NCBI GenBank assembly: GCA_950106755.1
Contig: CATNNA010000006.1
Span: 620,001 to 684,000 of the forward strand
DNA from: Climacium dendroides
Taxonomy: Eukaryota > Streptophyta > Bryopsida > Hypnales > Climaciaceae
DNA length: 64,000 bases
Direction: 5' to 3'
This document shows positions 13,401 through 27,323 of the stretch, piece after piece. Made by a program: the position numbers and the translations under genes. Position 1 is the first letter of the stretch. Every line of letters starts with the position of its first letter. Under the pieces are notes generated by a model, which did not search any database, was not told where the DNA came from, and saw nothing but the letters and a program-made list of their open reading frames with translations.

Positions 13401-14883
13401 AAGCAAGAAAACGTGATAAATGCAAATGTTGCAAGACATCATTTTCAAATTATTTGTAACAACTTATTTTATGGTGTACATTGGGAGGGAATGCGTGAGA
13501 ATTTCAAAAGGAGATCGTCCACTTGCCTTGTACTTTGATGCCCAAACTTCAAATCTCATGCGCACTTCGCGTGATAATAAGAAAGCAAAGAAATGTGGAA
13601 GTTGCCAATGCTCCAAGCCTTCCTTTTCATCTTGGGAAATGGTAACTCAACGGAAACTTTAAAGGCAATGCGTGACAAATCTATTGAAAAATTGGATTGG
13701 GCTTGCCTTGTATTTCGAGGGCCACCATCATTTCAATCCTCATAGACATTGCACGTATGAAAATGAAAGCAAGAAAACGTGATAAATGCAAATGTTGCAA
13801 GACATCATTTTCAAATTATTTGTAACAACTTATTTTATGGTGTACATTGGAAGGGAATGCGTGAGAATTTCAAGAAGAGATCGTCCACTTGCCTTGTACT
13901 TTGATGCCCAAACTTCAAATCTCATGCACACTTCGCGTGATAATAAGAAAGCAAAGAAATGTGGAAGTTGCCAATGCTCCAAGCCTTCCTTTTCATGTTG
14001 GGAAATGGTAATTCAACGGAAACTTTAAAGGCAATGCGTGACAAATCTATTGAAAAATTGGATTGGGCTTGCCTTGTATTTCGAGGGCCACCATCATTTC
14101 AATCCTCATAGACATTGCACGTATGAAAATGAAAGCAAGAAAACGTGATAAATGCAAATGTTGCAAGACATCATTTTCAAATTATTTGTAACAACTTATT
14201 TTATGGTGTACATTGGGAGGGAATGCGTGAGAATTTCAAAAGGAGATCGTCCACTTGCCTTGTACTTTGATGCCCAAACTTCAAATCTGATGCGCACTTC
14301 GCGTGATAATAAGAAAGCAAAGAAATGTGGAAGTTGCCAATGCTCCAAGCCTTCCTTTTCATCTTGGGAAATGGTAACTCAACGGAAACTTTAAAGGCAA
14401 TGCGTGACAAATCTATTGAAAAATTGGATTGGGCTTGCCTTGTATTTCGAGGGCCACCATCATTTCAATCCTCATAGACATTGCACGTATGAAAATGAAA
14501 GCAAGAAAACGTGATAAATGCAAATGTTGCAAGACATGATTTTCAAATTATTTGTAACAACTTATTTTATGGTGTACATTGGAAGGGAATGCGTGAGAAT
14601 TTCAAAAGGAGATCGTCCAGTTGCCTTGTACTTTGATGCCCAAACTTCAAATCTGATGCGCACTTCGCGTGATAATAAGAAAGCAAAGAAATGTGGAAGT
14701 TGCCAATGCTCCAAGCCTTCCTTTTCATCTTGGGAAATGGTAACTCAACGGAAACTTTAAAGGCAATGCGTGACAAATCTATTGAAAAATTGGATTGGGC
14801 TTGCCTTATATTTCGAGGGCCACCATCATTTCAATCCTCATAGACATTGCACGTATGAAAATGAAAGCAAGAAAACGTGATAA
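10492..14883 (+). repeat. Twelve-unit higher-order repeat (4392 bp), copy 2
   Basis: It begins with the same C-at-34/C-at-125 subtype as 6100. Relative to copy 1 it lacks one AGAAGA + G-at-66 pair near the start and has one extra such pair near the end, so overall length is unchanged. The A at unit 291 (CTTATA) at 10416 and at 14808 lies exactly 4392 bp apart, each just before a C-at-34 unit. Confidence 0.75.
10858..13419 (+). repeat. Seven-unit segment repeated from 7198 (copy 2)
   Basis: It matches 7198-9759 subtype by subtype at 3660 bp offset. The only difference noticed is the private change in unit 9394 that its partner at 13054 lacks. Confidence 0.82.
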
Positions 14884-17800
14884 ATGCAAATGTTGCAAGA
14901 CATCATTTTCAAATTACTTGTAACAACTTATTTTATGGTATACATTGGAAGGGAATGCGTGAGAATTTCAAAAAGAGATCGTCCACTTGCCTTGTACTTT
15001 GATGCCCAAACTTCAAATCTCATGCACACTTCGCGTGATAATAAGAAAGCAAAGAAATGTGGAAGTTGCCAATGCTCCAAGCCTTCCTTTTCATCTTGGG
15101 AAATGGTAACTCAACGGAAACTTTAAAGGCAATGCGTGACAAATCTATTGAAAAATTGGATTGGGCTTGCCTTGTATTTCGAGGGCCACCATCATTTCAA
15201 TCCTCATAGACATTGCACGTATGAAAATGAAAGCAAGAAAACGTGATAAATGCAAATGTTGCAAGACATCATTTTCAAATTACTTGTAACAACTTATTTT
15301 ATGGTGTACATTGGAAGGGAATGCGTGAGAATTTCAAAAAGAGATCGTCCACTTGCCTTGTACTTTGATGCCCCAACTTCAAATCTCATGCACACTTCGC
15401 GTGATAATAAGAAAGCAAAGAAATGTGGAAGTTGCCAATGCTCCAAGCCTTCCTTTTCATCTTGGGAAATGGTAACTCAACGGAAACTTTAAAGGCAATG
15501 CGTGACAAATCTATTGAAAAATTGGATTGGACTTGCCTTGTATTTCGAGGGCCACCATCATTTCAATCCTCATAGACATTGCACGTATGAAAATGAAAGC
15601 AAGAAAACGTGATAAATGCAAATGTTGCAAGACATCATTTTCAAATTATTTGTAACAACTTATTTTATGGTGTACATTGGAAGGGAATGCGTGAGAATTT
15701 CAAAAGGAGATCGTCCACTTGCCTTGTACTTTGATGCCCAAACTTCAAATCTCATGCGCACTTCGCGTGATAATAAGAAAGCAAAGAAATGTGGAAGTTG
15801 CCAATGCTCCAAGCCTTCCTTTTCATCTTGGGAAATGGTAACTCAACGGAAACTTTAAAGGCAATGCGTGACAAATCTATTGAAAAATTGGATTGGGCTT
15901 GCCTTGTATTTCGAGGGCCACCATCATTTCAATCCTCATAGACATTGCACGTATGAAAATGAAAGCAAGAAAACGTGATAAATGCAAATGTTGCAAGACA
16001 TCATTTTCAAATTATTTGTAACAACTTATTTTATGGTGTACATTGGAAGGGAATGCGTGAGAATTTCAAGAAGAGATCGTCCACTTGCCTTGTACTTTGA
16101 TGCCCAAACTTCAAATCTCATGCACACTTCGCGTGATAATAAGAAAGCAAAGAAATGTGGAAGTTGCCAATGCTCCAAGCCTTCCTTTTCATGTTGGGAA
16201 ATGGTAATTCAACGGAAACTTTAAAGGCAATGCGTGACAAATCTATTGAAAAATTGGATTGGGCTTGCCTTGTATTTCGAGGGCCACCATCATTTCAATC
16301 CTCATAGACATTGCACGTATGAAAATGAAAGCAAGAAAACGTGATAAATGCAAATGTTGCAAGACATCATTTTCAAATTATTTGTAACAACTTATTTTAT
16401 GGTGTACATTGGGAGGGAATGCGTGAGAATTTCAAAAGGAGATCGTCCACTTGCCTTGTACTTTGATGCCCAAACTTCAAATCTGATGCGCACTTCGCGT
16501 GATAATAAGAAAGCAAAGAAATGTGGAAGTTGCCAATGCTCCAAGCCTTCCTTTTCATCTTGGGAAATGGTAACTCAACGGAAACTTTAAAGGCAATGCG
16601 TGACAAATCTATTGAAAAATTGGATTGGGCTTGCCTTGTATTTCGAGGGCCACCATCATTTCAATCCTCATAGACATTGCACGTATGAAAATGAAAGCAA
16701 GAAAACGTGATAAATGCAAATGTTGCAAGACATGATTTTCAAATTATTTGTAACAACTTATTTTATGGTGTACATTGGAAGGGAATGCGTGAGAATTTCA
16801 AAAGGAGATCGTCCAGTTGCCTTGTACTTTGATGCCCAAACTTCAAATCTCATGCGCACTTCGCGTGATAATAAGAAAGCAAAGAAATGTGGAAGTTGCC
16901 AATGCTCCAAGCCTTCCTTTTCATCTTGGGAAATGGTAACTCAACGGAAACTTTAAAGGCAATGCGTGACAAATCTATTGAAAAATTGGATTGGGCTTGC
17001 CTTGTATTTCGAGGGCCACCATCATTTCAATCCTCATAGACATTGCACGTATGAAAATGAAAGCAAGAAAACGTGATAAATGCAAATGTTGCAAGACATC
17101 ATTTTCAAATTATTTGTAACAACTTATTTTATGGTGTACATTGGAAGGGAATGCGTGAGAATTTCAAAAGGAGATCGTCCACTTGCCTTGTACTTTGATG
17201 CCCAAACTTCAAATCTGATGCGCACTTCGCGTGATAATAAGAAAGCAAAGAAATGTGGAAGTTGCCAATGCTCCAAGCCTTCCTTTTCATCTTGGGAAAT
17301 GGTAACTCAACGGAAACTTTAAAGGCAATGCGTGACAAATCTATTGAAAAATTGGATTGGGCTTGCCTTGTATTTCGAGGGCCACCATCATTTCAATCCT
17401 CATAGACATTGCACGTATGAAAATGAAAGCAAGAAAACGTGATAAATGCAAATGTTGCAAGACATCATTTTCAAATTATTTGTAACAACTTATTTTATGG
17501 TGTACATTGGAAGGGAATGCGTGAGAATTTCAAAAGGAGATCGTCCACTTGCCTTGTACTTTGATGCCCAAACTTCAAATCTCATGCACACTTCGCGTGA
17601 TAATAAGAAAGCAAAGAAATGTGGAAGTTGCCAATGCTCCAAGCCTTCCTTTTCATCTTGGGAAATGGTAACTCAACGGAAACTTTAAAGGCAATGCGTG
17701 ACAAATCTATTGAAAAATTGGATTGGGCTTGCCTTGTATTTCGAGGGCCACCATCATTTCAATCCTCATAGACATTGCACGTATGAAAATGAAAGCAAGA

Positions 17801-19641
17801 AAACGTGATAAATGCAAATGTTGCAAGACATGATTTTCAAATTATTTGTAACAACTTATTTTATGGTGTACATTGGAAGGGAATGCGTGAGAATTTCAAA
17901 AGGAGATCGTCCAGTTGCCTTGTACTTTGATGCCCAAACTTCAAATCTCATGCGCACTTCGCGTGATAATAAGAAAGCAAAGAAATGTGGAAGTTGCCAA
18001 TGCTCCAAGCCTTCCTTTTCATCTTGGGAAATGGTAACTCAACGGAAACTTTAAAGGCAATGCGTGACAAATCTATTGAAAAATTGGATTGGGCTTGCCT
18101 TGTATTTCGAGGGCCACCATCATTTCAATCCTCATAGACATTGCACGTATGAAAATGAAAGCAAGAAAACGTGATAAATGCAAATGTTGCAAGACATCAT
18201 TTTCAAATTATTTGTAACAACTTATTTTATGGTGTACATTGGAAGGGAATGCGTGAGAATTTCAAAAGGAGATCGTCCACTTGCCTTGTACTTTGATGCC
18301 CAAACTTCAAATCTGATGCGCACTTCGCGTGATAATAAGAAAGCAAAGAAATGTGGAAGTTGCCAATGCTCCAAGCCTTCCTTTTCATCTTGGGAAATGG
18401 TAACTCAACGGAAACTTTAAAGGCAATGCGTGACAAATCTATTGAAAAATTGGATTGGGCTTGCCTTGTATTTCGAGGGCCACCATCATTTCAATCCTCA
18501 TAGACATTGCACGTATGAAAATGAAAGCAAGAAAACGTGATAAATGCAAATGTTGCAAGACATCATTTTCAAATTATTTGTAACAACTTATTTTATGGTG
18601 TACATTGGAAGGGAATGCGTGAGAATTTCAAAAGGAGATCGTCCACTTGCCTTGTACTTTGATGCCCAAACTTCAAATCTCATGCGCACTTCGCGTGATA
18701 ATAAGAAAGCAAAGAAATGTGGAAGTTGCCAATGCTCCAAGCCTTCCTTTTCATCTTGGGAAATGGTAACTCAACGGAAACTTTAAAGGCAATGCGTGAC
18801 AAATCTATTGAAAAATTGGATTGGGCTTGCCTTGTATTTCGAGGGCCACCATCATTTCAATCCTCATAGACATTGCACGTATGAAAATGAAAGCAAGAAA
18901 ACGTGATAAATGCAAATGTTGCAAGACATCATTTTCAAATTATTTGTAACAACTTATTTTATGGTGTACATTGGAAGGGAATGCGTGAGAATTTCAAAAG
19001 GAGATCGTCCACTTGCCTTGTACTTTGATGCCCAAACTTCAAATCTCATGCACACTTCGCGTGATAATAAGAAAGCAAAGAAATGTGGAAGTTGCCAATG
19101 CTCCAAGCCTTCCTTTTCATCTTGGGAAATGGTAACTCAACGGAAACTTTAAAGGCAATGCGTGACAAATCTATTGAAAAATTGGATTGGGCTTGCCTTG
19201 TATTTCGAGGGCCACCATCATTTCAATCCTCATAGACATTGCACGTATGAAAATGAAAGCAAGAAAACGTGATAAATGCAAATGTTGCAAGACATCATTT
19301 TCAAATTATTTGTAACAACTTATTTTATGGTGTACATTGGAAGGGAATGCGTGAGAATTTCAAAAGGAGATCGTCCACTTGCCTTGTACTTTGATGCCCA
19401 AACTTCAAATCTCATGCGCACTTCGCGTGATAATAAGAAAGCAAAGAAATGTGGAAGTTGCCAATGCTCCAAGCCTTCCTTTTCATCTTGGGAAATGGTA
19501 ACTCAACGGAAACTTTAAAGGCAATGCGTGACAAATCTATTGAAAAATTGGATTGGGCTTGCCTTGTATTTCGAGGGCCACCATCATTTCAATCCTCATA
19601 GACATTGCACGTATGAAAATGAAAGCAAGAAAACGTGATAA

Positions 19642-22203
19642 ATGCAAATGTTGCAAGACATCATTTTCAAATTATTTGTAACAACTTATTTTATGGTGTA
19701 CATTGGAAGGGAATGCGTGAGAATTTCAAAAGGAGATCGTCCACTTGCCTTGTACTTTGATGCCCAAACTTCAAATCTGATGCGCACTTCGCGTGATAAT
19801 AAGAAAGCAAAGAAATGTGGAAGTTGCCAATGCTCCAAGCCTTCCTTTTCATCTTGGGAAATGGTAACTCAACGGAAACTTTAAAGGCAATGCGTGACAA
19901 ATCTATTGAAAAATTGGATTGGGCTTGCCTTGTATTTCGAGGGCCACCATCATTTCAATCCTCATAGACATTGCACGTATGAAAATGAAAGCAAGAAAAC
20001 GTGATAAATGCAAATGTTGCAAGACATCATTTTCAAATTATTTGTAACAACTTATTTTATGGTGTACATTGGAAGGGAATGCGTGAGAATTTCAAAAGGA
20101 GATCGTCCACTTGCCTTGTACTTTGATGCCCAAACTTCAAATCTCATGCGCACTTCGCGTGATAATAAGAAAGCAAAGAAATGTGGAAGTTGCCAATGCT
20201 CCAAGCCTTCCTTTTCATCTTGGGAAATGGTAACTCAACGGAAACTTTAAAGGCAATGCGTGACAAATCTATTGAAAAATTGGATTGGGCTTGCCTTGTA
20301 TTTCGAGGGCCACCATCATTTCAATCCTCATAGACATTGCACGTATGAAAATGAAAGCAAGAAAACGTGATAAATGCAAATGTTGCAAGACATCATTTTC
20401 AAATTATTTGTAACAACTTATTTTATGGTGTACATTGGAAGGGAATGCGTGAGAATTTCAAAAGGAGATCGTCCACTTGCCTTGTACTTTGATGCCCAAA
20501 CTTCAAATCTCATGCACACTTCGCGTGATAATAAGAAAGCAAAGAAATGTGGAAGTTGCCAATGCTCCAAGCCTTCCTTTTCATCTTGGGAAATGGTAAC
20601 TCAACGGAAACTTTAAAGGCAATGCGTGACAAATCTATTGAAAAATTGGATTGGGCTTGCCTTGTATTTCGAGGGCCACCATCATTTCAATCCTCATAGA
20701 CATTGCACGTCTGAAAATGAAAGCAAGAAAACGTGATAAATGCAAATGTTGCAAGACATCATTTTCAAATTATTTGTAACAACTTATTTTATGGTGTACA
20801 TTGGAAGGGAATGCGTGAGAATTTCAAAAGGAGATCGTCCACTTGCCTTGTACTTTGATGCCCAAACTTCAAATCTCATGCGCACTTCGCGTGATAATAA
20901 GAAAGCAAAGAAATGTGGAAGTTGCCAATGCTCCAAGCCTTCCTTTTCATCTTGGGAAATGGTAACTCAACGGAAACTTTAAAGGCAATGCGTGACAAAT
21001 CTATTGAAAAATTGGATTGGGCTTGCCTTGTATTTCGAGGGCCACCATCATTTCAATCCTCATAGACATTGCACGTATGAAAATGAAAGCAAGAAAACGT
21101 GATAAATGCAAATGTTGCAAGACATCATTTTCAAATTATTTGTAACAACTTATTTTATGGTGTACATTGGAAGGGAATGCGTGAGAATTTCAAAAGGAGA
21201 TCGTCCACTTGCCTTGTACTTTGATGCCCAAACTTCAAATCTGATGCGCACTTCGCGTGATAATAAGAAAGCAAAGAAATGTGGAAGTTGCCAATGCTCC
21301 AAGCCTTCCTTTTCATCTTGGGAAATGGTAACTCAACGGAAACTTTAAAGGCAATGCGTGACAAATCTATTGAAAAATTGGATTGGGCTTGCCTTGTATT
21401 TCGAGGGCCACCATCATTTCAATCCTCATAGACATTGCACGTATGAAAATGAAAGCAAGAAAACGTGATAAATGCAAATGTTGCAAGACATCATTTTCAA
21501 ATTATTTGTAACAACTTATTTTATGGTGTACATTGGAAGGGAATGCGTGAGAATTTCAAAAGGAGATCGTCCACTTGCCTTGTACTTTGATGCCCAAACT
21601 TCAAATCTCATGCACACTTCGCGTGATAATAAGAAAGCAAAGAAATGTGGAAGTTGCCAATGCTCCAAGCCTTCCTTTTCATCTTGGGAAATGGTAACTC
21701 AACGGAAACTTTAAAGGCAATGCGTGACAAATCTATTGAAAAATTGGATTGGGCTTGCCTTGTATTTCGAGGGCCACCATCATTTCAATCCTCATAGACA
21801 TTGCACGTATGAAAATGAAAGCAAGAAAACGTGATAAATGCAAATGTTGCAAGACATCATTTTCAAATTATTTGTAACAACTTATTTTATGGTGTACATT
21901 GGAAGGGAATGCGTGAGAATTTCAAAAGGAGATCGTCCACTTGCCTTGTACTTTGATGCCCAAACTTCAAATCTCATGCACACTTCGCGTGATAATAAGA
22001 AAGCAAAGAAATGTGGAAGTTGCCAATGCTCCAAGCCTTCCTTTTCATCTTGGGAAATGGTAACTCAACGGAAACTTTAAAGGCAATGCGTGACAAATCT
22101 ATTGAAAAATTGGATTGGGCTTGCCTTGTATTTCGAGGGCCACCATCATTTCAATCCTCATAGACATTGCACGTATGAAAATGAAAGCAAGAAAACGTGA
22201 TAA
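19642..22203 (+). repeat. Seven-unit segment of a 2926-bp higher-order repeat, copy 1
   Basis: Seven units in a defined order at sites 138 and 143, followed by a 364-bp unit. The unit at 20374 carries a private C at unit 338 (ACGTCTG at 20711), found again only at 23637. That spacing is 2926 bp, equal to seven 366-bp units plus one 364-bp unit. Confidence 0.88.
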
Positions 22204-22567
22204 ATGCAAATGTTGCAAGACATCATTTTCAAATTATTTGTAACAACTTATTTTATGGTGTACATTGGAAGGGAATGCGTGAGAATTTCAAAAGGAGATC
22301 GTCCACTTGCCTTGTACTTTGATGCCCAAACTTCAAATCTCTTGCACTTCGCGTGATAATAAGAAAGCAAAGAAATGTGGAAGTTGCCAATGCTCCAAGC
22401 CTTCCTTTTCATCTTGGGAAATGGTAACTCAACGGAAACTTTAAAGGCAATGCGTGACAAATCTATTGAAAAATTGGATTGGGCTTGCCTTGTATTTCGA
22501 GGGCCACCATCATTTCAATCCTCATAGACATTGCACGTATGAAAATGAAAGCAAGAAAACGTGATAA
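22204..22567 (+). repeat. 364-bp unit (2-bp deletion subtype)
   Basis: The unit reads CTCTTGCACTTCG where others read CTCATGCACACTTCG: an A-to-T change plus loss of an AC pair near unit 140-147. The frame shift closes the 80-codon open frame. This is the leftmost of seven such units and stands alone inside sub-block 1c. Confidence 0.9.
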
Positions 22568-25129
22568 ATGCAAATGTTGCAAGACATCATTTTCAAATTA
22601 TTTGTAACAACTTATTTTATGGTGTACATTGGAAGGGAATGCGTGAGAATTTCAAAAGGAGATCGTCCACTTGCCTTGTACTTTGATGCCCAAACTTCAA
22701 ATCTGATGCGCACTTCGCGTGATAATAAGAAAGCAAAGAAATGTGGAAGTTGCCAATGCTCCAAGCCTTCCTTTTCATCTTGGGAAATGGTAACTCAACG
22801 GAAACTTTAAAGGCAATGCGTGACAAATCTATTGAAAAATTGGATTGGGCTTGCCTTGTATTTCGAGGGCCACCATCATTTCAATCCTCATAGACATTGC
22901 ACGTATGAAAATGAAAGCAAGAAAACGTGATAAATGCAAATGTTGCAAGACATCATTTTCAAATTATTTGTAACAACTTATTTTATGGTGTACATTGGAA
23001 GGGAATGCGTGAGAATTTCAAAAGGAGATCGTCCACTTGCCTTGTACTTTGATGCCCAAACTTCAAATCTCATGCGCACTTCGCGTGATAATAAGAAAGC
23101 AAAGAAATGTGGAAGTTGCCAATGCTCCAAGCCTTCCTTTTCATCTTGGGAAATGGTAACTCAACGGAAACTTTAAAGGCAATGCGTGACAAATCTATTG
23201 AAAAATTGGATTGGGCTTGCCTTGTATTTCGAGGGCCACCATCATTTCAATCCTCATAGACATTGCACGTATGAAAATGAAAGCAAGAAAACGTGATAAA
23301 TGCAAATGTTGCAAGACATCATTTTCAAATTATTTGTAACAACTTATTTTATGGTGTACATTGGAAGGGAATGCGTGAGAATTTCAAAAGGAGATCGTCC
23401 ACTTGCCTTGTACTTTGATGCCCAAACTTCAAATCTCATGCACACTTCGCGTGATAATAAGAAAGCAAAGAAATGTGGAAGTTGCCAATGCTCCAAGCCT
23501 TCCTTTTCATCTTGGGAAATGGTAACTCAACGGAAACTTTAAAGGCAATGCGTGACAAATCTATTGAAAAATTGGATTGGGCTTGCCTTGTATTTCGAGG
23601 GCCACCATCATTTCAATCCTCATAGACATTGCACGTCTGAAAATGAAAGCAAGAAAACGTGATAAATGCAAATGTTGCAAGACATCATTTTCAAATTATT
23701 TGTAACAACTTATTTTATGGTGTACATTGGAAGGGAATGCGTGAGAATTTCAAAAGGAGATCGTCCACTTGCCTTGTACTTTGATGCCCAAACTTCAAAT
23801 CTCATGCGCACTTCGCGTGATAATAAGAAAGCAAAGAAATGTGGAAGTTGCCAATGCTCCAAGCCTTCCTTTTCATCTTGGGAAATGGTAACTCAACGGA
23901 AACTTTAAAGGCAATGCGTGACAAATCTATTGAAAAATTGGATTGGGCTTGCCTTGTATTTCGAGGGCCACCATCATTTCAATCCTCATAGACATTGCAC
24001 GTATGAAAATGAAAGCAAGAAAACGTGATAAATGCAAATGTTGCAAGACATCATTTTCAAATTATTTGTAACAACTTATTTTATGGTGTACATTGGAAGG
24101 GAATGCGTGAGAATTTCAAAAGGAGATCGTCCACTTGCCTTGTACTTTGATGCCCAAACTTCAAATCTGATGCGCACTTCGCGTGATAATAAGAAAGCAA
24201 AGAAATGTGGAAGTTGCCAATGCTCCAAGCCTTCCTTTTCATCTTGGGAAATGGTAACTCAACGGAAACTTTAAAGGCAATGCGTGACAAATCTATTGAA
24301 AAATTGGATTGGGCTTGCCTTGTATTTCGAGGGCCACCATCATTTCAATCCTCATAGACATTGCACGTATGAAAATGAAAGCAAGAAAACGTGATAAATG
24401 CAAATGTTGCAAGACATCATTTTCAAATTATTTGTAACAACTTATTTTATGGTGTACATTGGAAGGGAATGCGTGAGAATTTCAAAAGGAGATCGTCCAC
24501 TTGCCTTGTACTTTGATGCCCAAACTTCAAATCTCATGCACACTTCGCGTGATAATAAGAAAGCAAAGAAATGTGGAAGTTGCCAATGCTCCAAGCCTTC
24601 CTTTTCATCTTGGGAAATGGTAACTCAACGGAAACTTTAAAGGCAATGCGTGACAAATCTATTGAAAAATTGGATTGGGCTTGCCTTGTATTTCGAGGGC
24701 CACCATCATTTCAATCCTCATAGACATTGCACGTATGAAAATGAAAGCAAGAAAACGTGATAAATGCAAATGTTGCAAGACATCATTTTCAAATTATTTG
24801 TAACAACTTATTTTATGGTGTACATTGGAAGGGAATGCGTGAGAATTTCAAAAGGAGATCGTCCACTTGCCTTGTACTTTGATGCCCAAACTTCAAATCT
24901 CATGCACACTTCGCGTGATAATAAGAAAGCAAAGAAATGTGGAAGTTGCCAATGCTCCAAGCCTTCCTTTTCATCTTGGGAAATGGTAACTCAACGGAAA
25001 CTTTAAAGGCAATGCGTGACAAATCTATTGAAAAATTGGATTGGGCTTGCCTTGTATTTCGAGGGCCACCATCATTTCAATCCTCATAGACATTGCACGT
25101 ATGAAAATGAAAGCAAGAAAACGTGATAA
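22568..25129 (+). repeat. Seven-unit segment of a 2926-bp higher-order repeat, copy 2
   Basis: It repeats 19642-22203 in subtype order, including the rare C at 23637. The eighth unit differs: it is 364 bp at 22204 but 366 bp at 25130, which marks one edge of the duplication or a later exchange. Confidence 0.88.
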
Positions 25130-26593
25130 ATGCAAATGTTGCAAGACATCATTTTCAAATTATTTGTAACAACTTATTTTATGGTGTACATTGGAAGGGA
25201 ATGCGTGAGAATTTCAAAAGGAGATCGTCCACTTGCCTTGTACTTTGATGCCCAAACTTCAAATCTCATGCGCACTTCGCGTGATAATAAGAAAGCAAAG
25301 AAATGTGGAAGTTGCCAATGCTCCAAGCCTTCCTTTTCATCTTGGGAAATGGTAACTCAACGGAAACTTTAAAGGCAATGCGTGACAAATCTATTGAAAA
25401 ATTGGATTGGGCTTGCCTTGTATTTCGAGGGCCACCATCATTTCAATCCTCATAGACATTGCACGTATGAAAATGAAAGCAAGAAAACGTGATAAATGCA
25501 AATGTTGCAAGACATCATTTTCAAATTATTTGTAACAACTTATTTTATGGTGTACATTGGAAGGGAATGCGTGAGAATTTCAAAAGGAGATCGTCCACTT
25601 GCCTTGTACTTTGATGCCCAAACTTCAAATCTCATGCACACTTCGCGTGATAATAAGAAAGCAAAGAAATGTGGAAGTTGCCAATGCTCCAAGCCTTCCT
25701 TTTCATCTTGGGAAATGGTAACTCAACGGAAACTTTAAAGGCAATGCGTGACAAATCTATTGAAAAATTGGATTGGACTTGCCTTGTATTTCGAGGGCCA
25801 CCATCATTTCAATCCTCATAGACATTGCACGTATGAAAATGAAAGCAAGAAAACGTGATAAATGCAAATGTTGCAAGACATCATTTTCAAATTATTTGTA
25901 ACAACTTATTTTATGGTGTACATTGGAAGGGAATGCGTGAGAATTTCAAAAGGAGATCGTCCACTTGCCTTGTACTTTGATGCCCAAACTTCAAATCTCA
26001 TGCGCACTTCGCGTGATAATAAGAAAGCAAAGAAATGTGGAAGTTGCCAATGCTCCAAGCCTTCCTTTTCATCTTGGGAAATGGTAACTCAACGGAAACT
26101 TTAAAGGCAATGCGTGACAAATCTATTGAAAAATTGGATTGGGCTTGCCTTGTATTTCGAGGGCCACCATCATTTCAATCCTCATAGACATTGCACGTAT
26201 GAAAATGAAAGCAAGAAAACGTGATAAATGCAAATGTTGCAAGACATCATTTTCAAATTATTTGTAACAACTTATTTTATGGTGTACATTGGAAGGGAAT
26301 GCGTGAGAATTTCAAAAAGAGATCGTCCACTTGCCTTGTACTTTGATGCCCAAACTTCAAATCTCATGCACACTTCGCGTGATAATAAGAAAGCAAAGAA
26401 ATGTGGAAGTTGCCAATGCTCCAAGCCTTCCTTTTCATCTTGGGAAATGGTAACTCAACGGAAACTTTAAAGGCAATGCGTGACAAATCTATTGAAAAAT
26501 TGGATTGGGCTTGCCTTGTATTTCGAGGGCCACCATCATTTCAATCCTCATAGACATTGCACGTATGAAAATGAAAGCAAGAAAACGTGATAA

Positions 26594-26957
26594 ATGCAAA
26601 TGTTGCAAGACATCATTTTCAAATTATTTGTAACAACTTATTTTATGGTGTACATTGGAAGGGAATGCGTGAGAATTTCAAAAGGAGATCGTCCACTTGC
26701 CTTGTACTTTGATGCCCAAACTTCAAATCTCTTGCACTTCGCGTGATAATAAGAAAGCAAAGAAATGTGGAAGTTGCCAATGCTCCAAGCCTTCCTTTTC
26801 ATCTTGGGAAATGGTAACTCAACGGAAACTTTAAAGGCAATGCGTGACAAATCTATTGAAAAATTGGATTGGGCTTGCCTTGTATTTCGAGGGCCACCAT
26901 CATTTCAATCCTCATAGACATTGCACGTATGAAAATGAAAGCAAGAAAACGTGATAA
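26594..26957 (+). repeat. 364-bp unit (2-bp deletion subtype)
   Basis: It has the same CTCTTGCACTTCG junction as 22204, so common descent is likelier than a second identical deletion plus substitution. It starts the cluster of these units in sub-block 1d. Confidence 0.9.
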
Positions 26958-27323
26958 ATGCAAATGTTGCAAGACATCATTTTCAAATTACTTGTAACAA
27001 CTTATTTTATGGTGTACATTGGAAGGGAATGCGTGAGAATTTCAAAAAGAGATCGTCCACTTGCCTTGTACTTTGATGCCCCAACTTCAAATCTCATGCA
27101 CACTTCGCGTGATAATAAGAAAGCAAAGAAATGTGGAAGTTGCCAATGCTCCAAGCCTTCCTTTTCATCTTGGGAAATGGTAACTCAACGGAAACTTTAA
27201 AGGCAATGCGTGACAAATCTATTGAAAAATTGGATTGGGCTTGCCTTGTATTTCGAGGGCCACCATCATTTCAATCCTCATAGACATTGCACGTATGAAA
27301 ATGAAAGCAAGAAAACGTGATAA

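Larger units (their letters stand above)
6466..16713 (+). repeat. Sub-block 1b: G-at-66 subtype alternating with AGAAGA subtype
   Basis: Eleven units here read ATTGGGAGG (G at unit 66): starts 6466, 7198, 8296, 9028, 9760, 10858, 11956, 12688, 13420, 14152 and 16348. They alternate with AGAAGA units that also carry G at 212 and T at 227, and with AAAAGA units carrying C at 125. Outside this block G at 66 is seen only once, at 27688, so the subtype was amplified locally. Confidence 0.88.
16714..26227 (+). repeat. Sub-block 1c: homogeneous AAAGGA units
   Basis: Every unit here is AAAGGA with A at 125. They differ mainly at 138 (C or G) and 143 (A or G), plus units 16714 and 17812, which carry ATG at 19-21 and G at 103 (as does 14518 upstream). 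A four-unit pattern with G-at-138/G-at-143, then 143 = G, A, G, recurs from 18178, 19642 and 22568. Confidence 0.82.

Noticed and set aside
22204..22567. 364-bp units as sequencing or assembly errors
   Set aside because: Seven copies share the same A-to-T change plus AC loss, in different neighbourhoods. A random error would not recur with an identical linked substitution.
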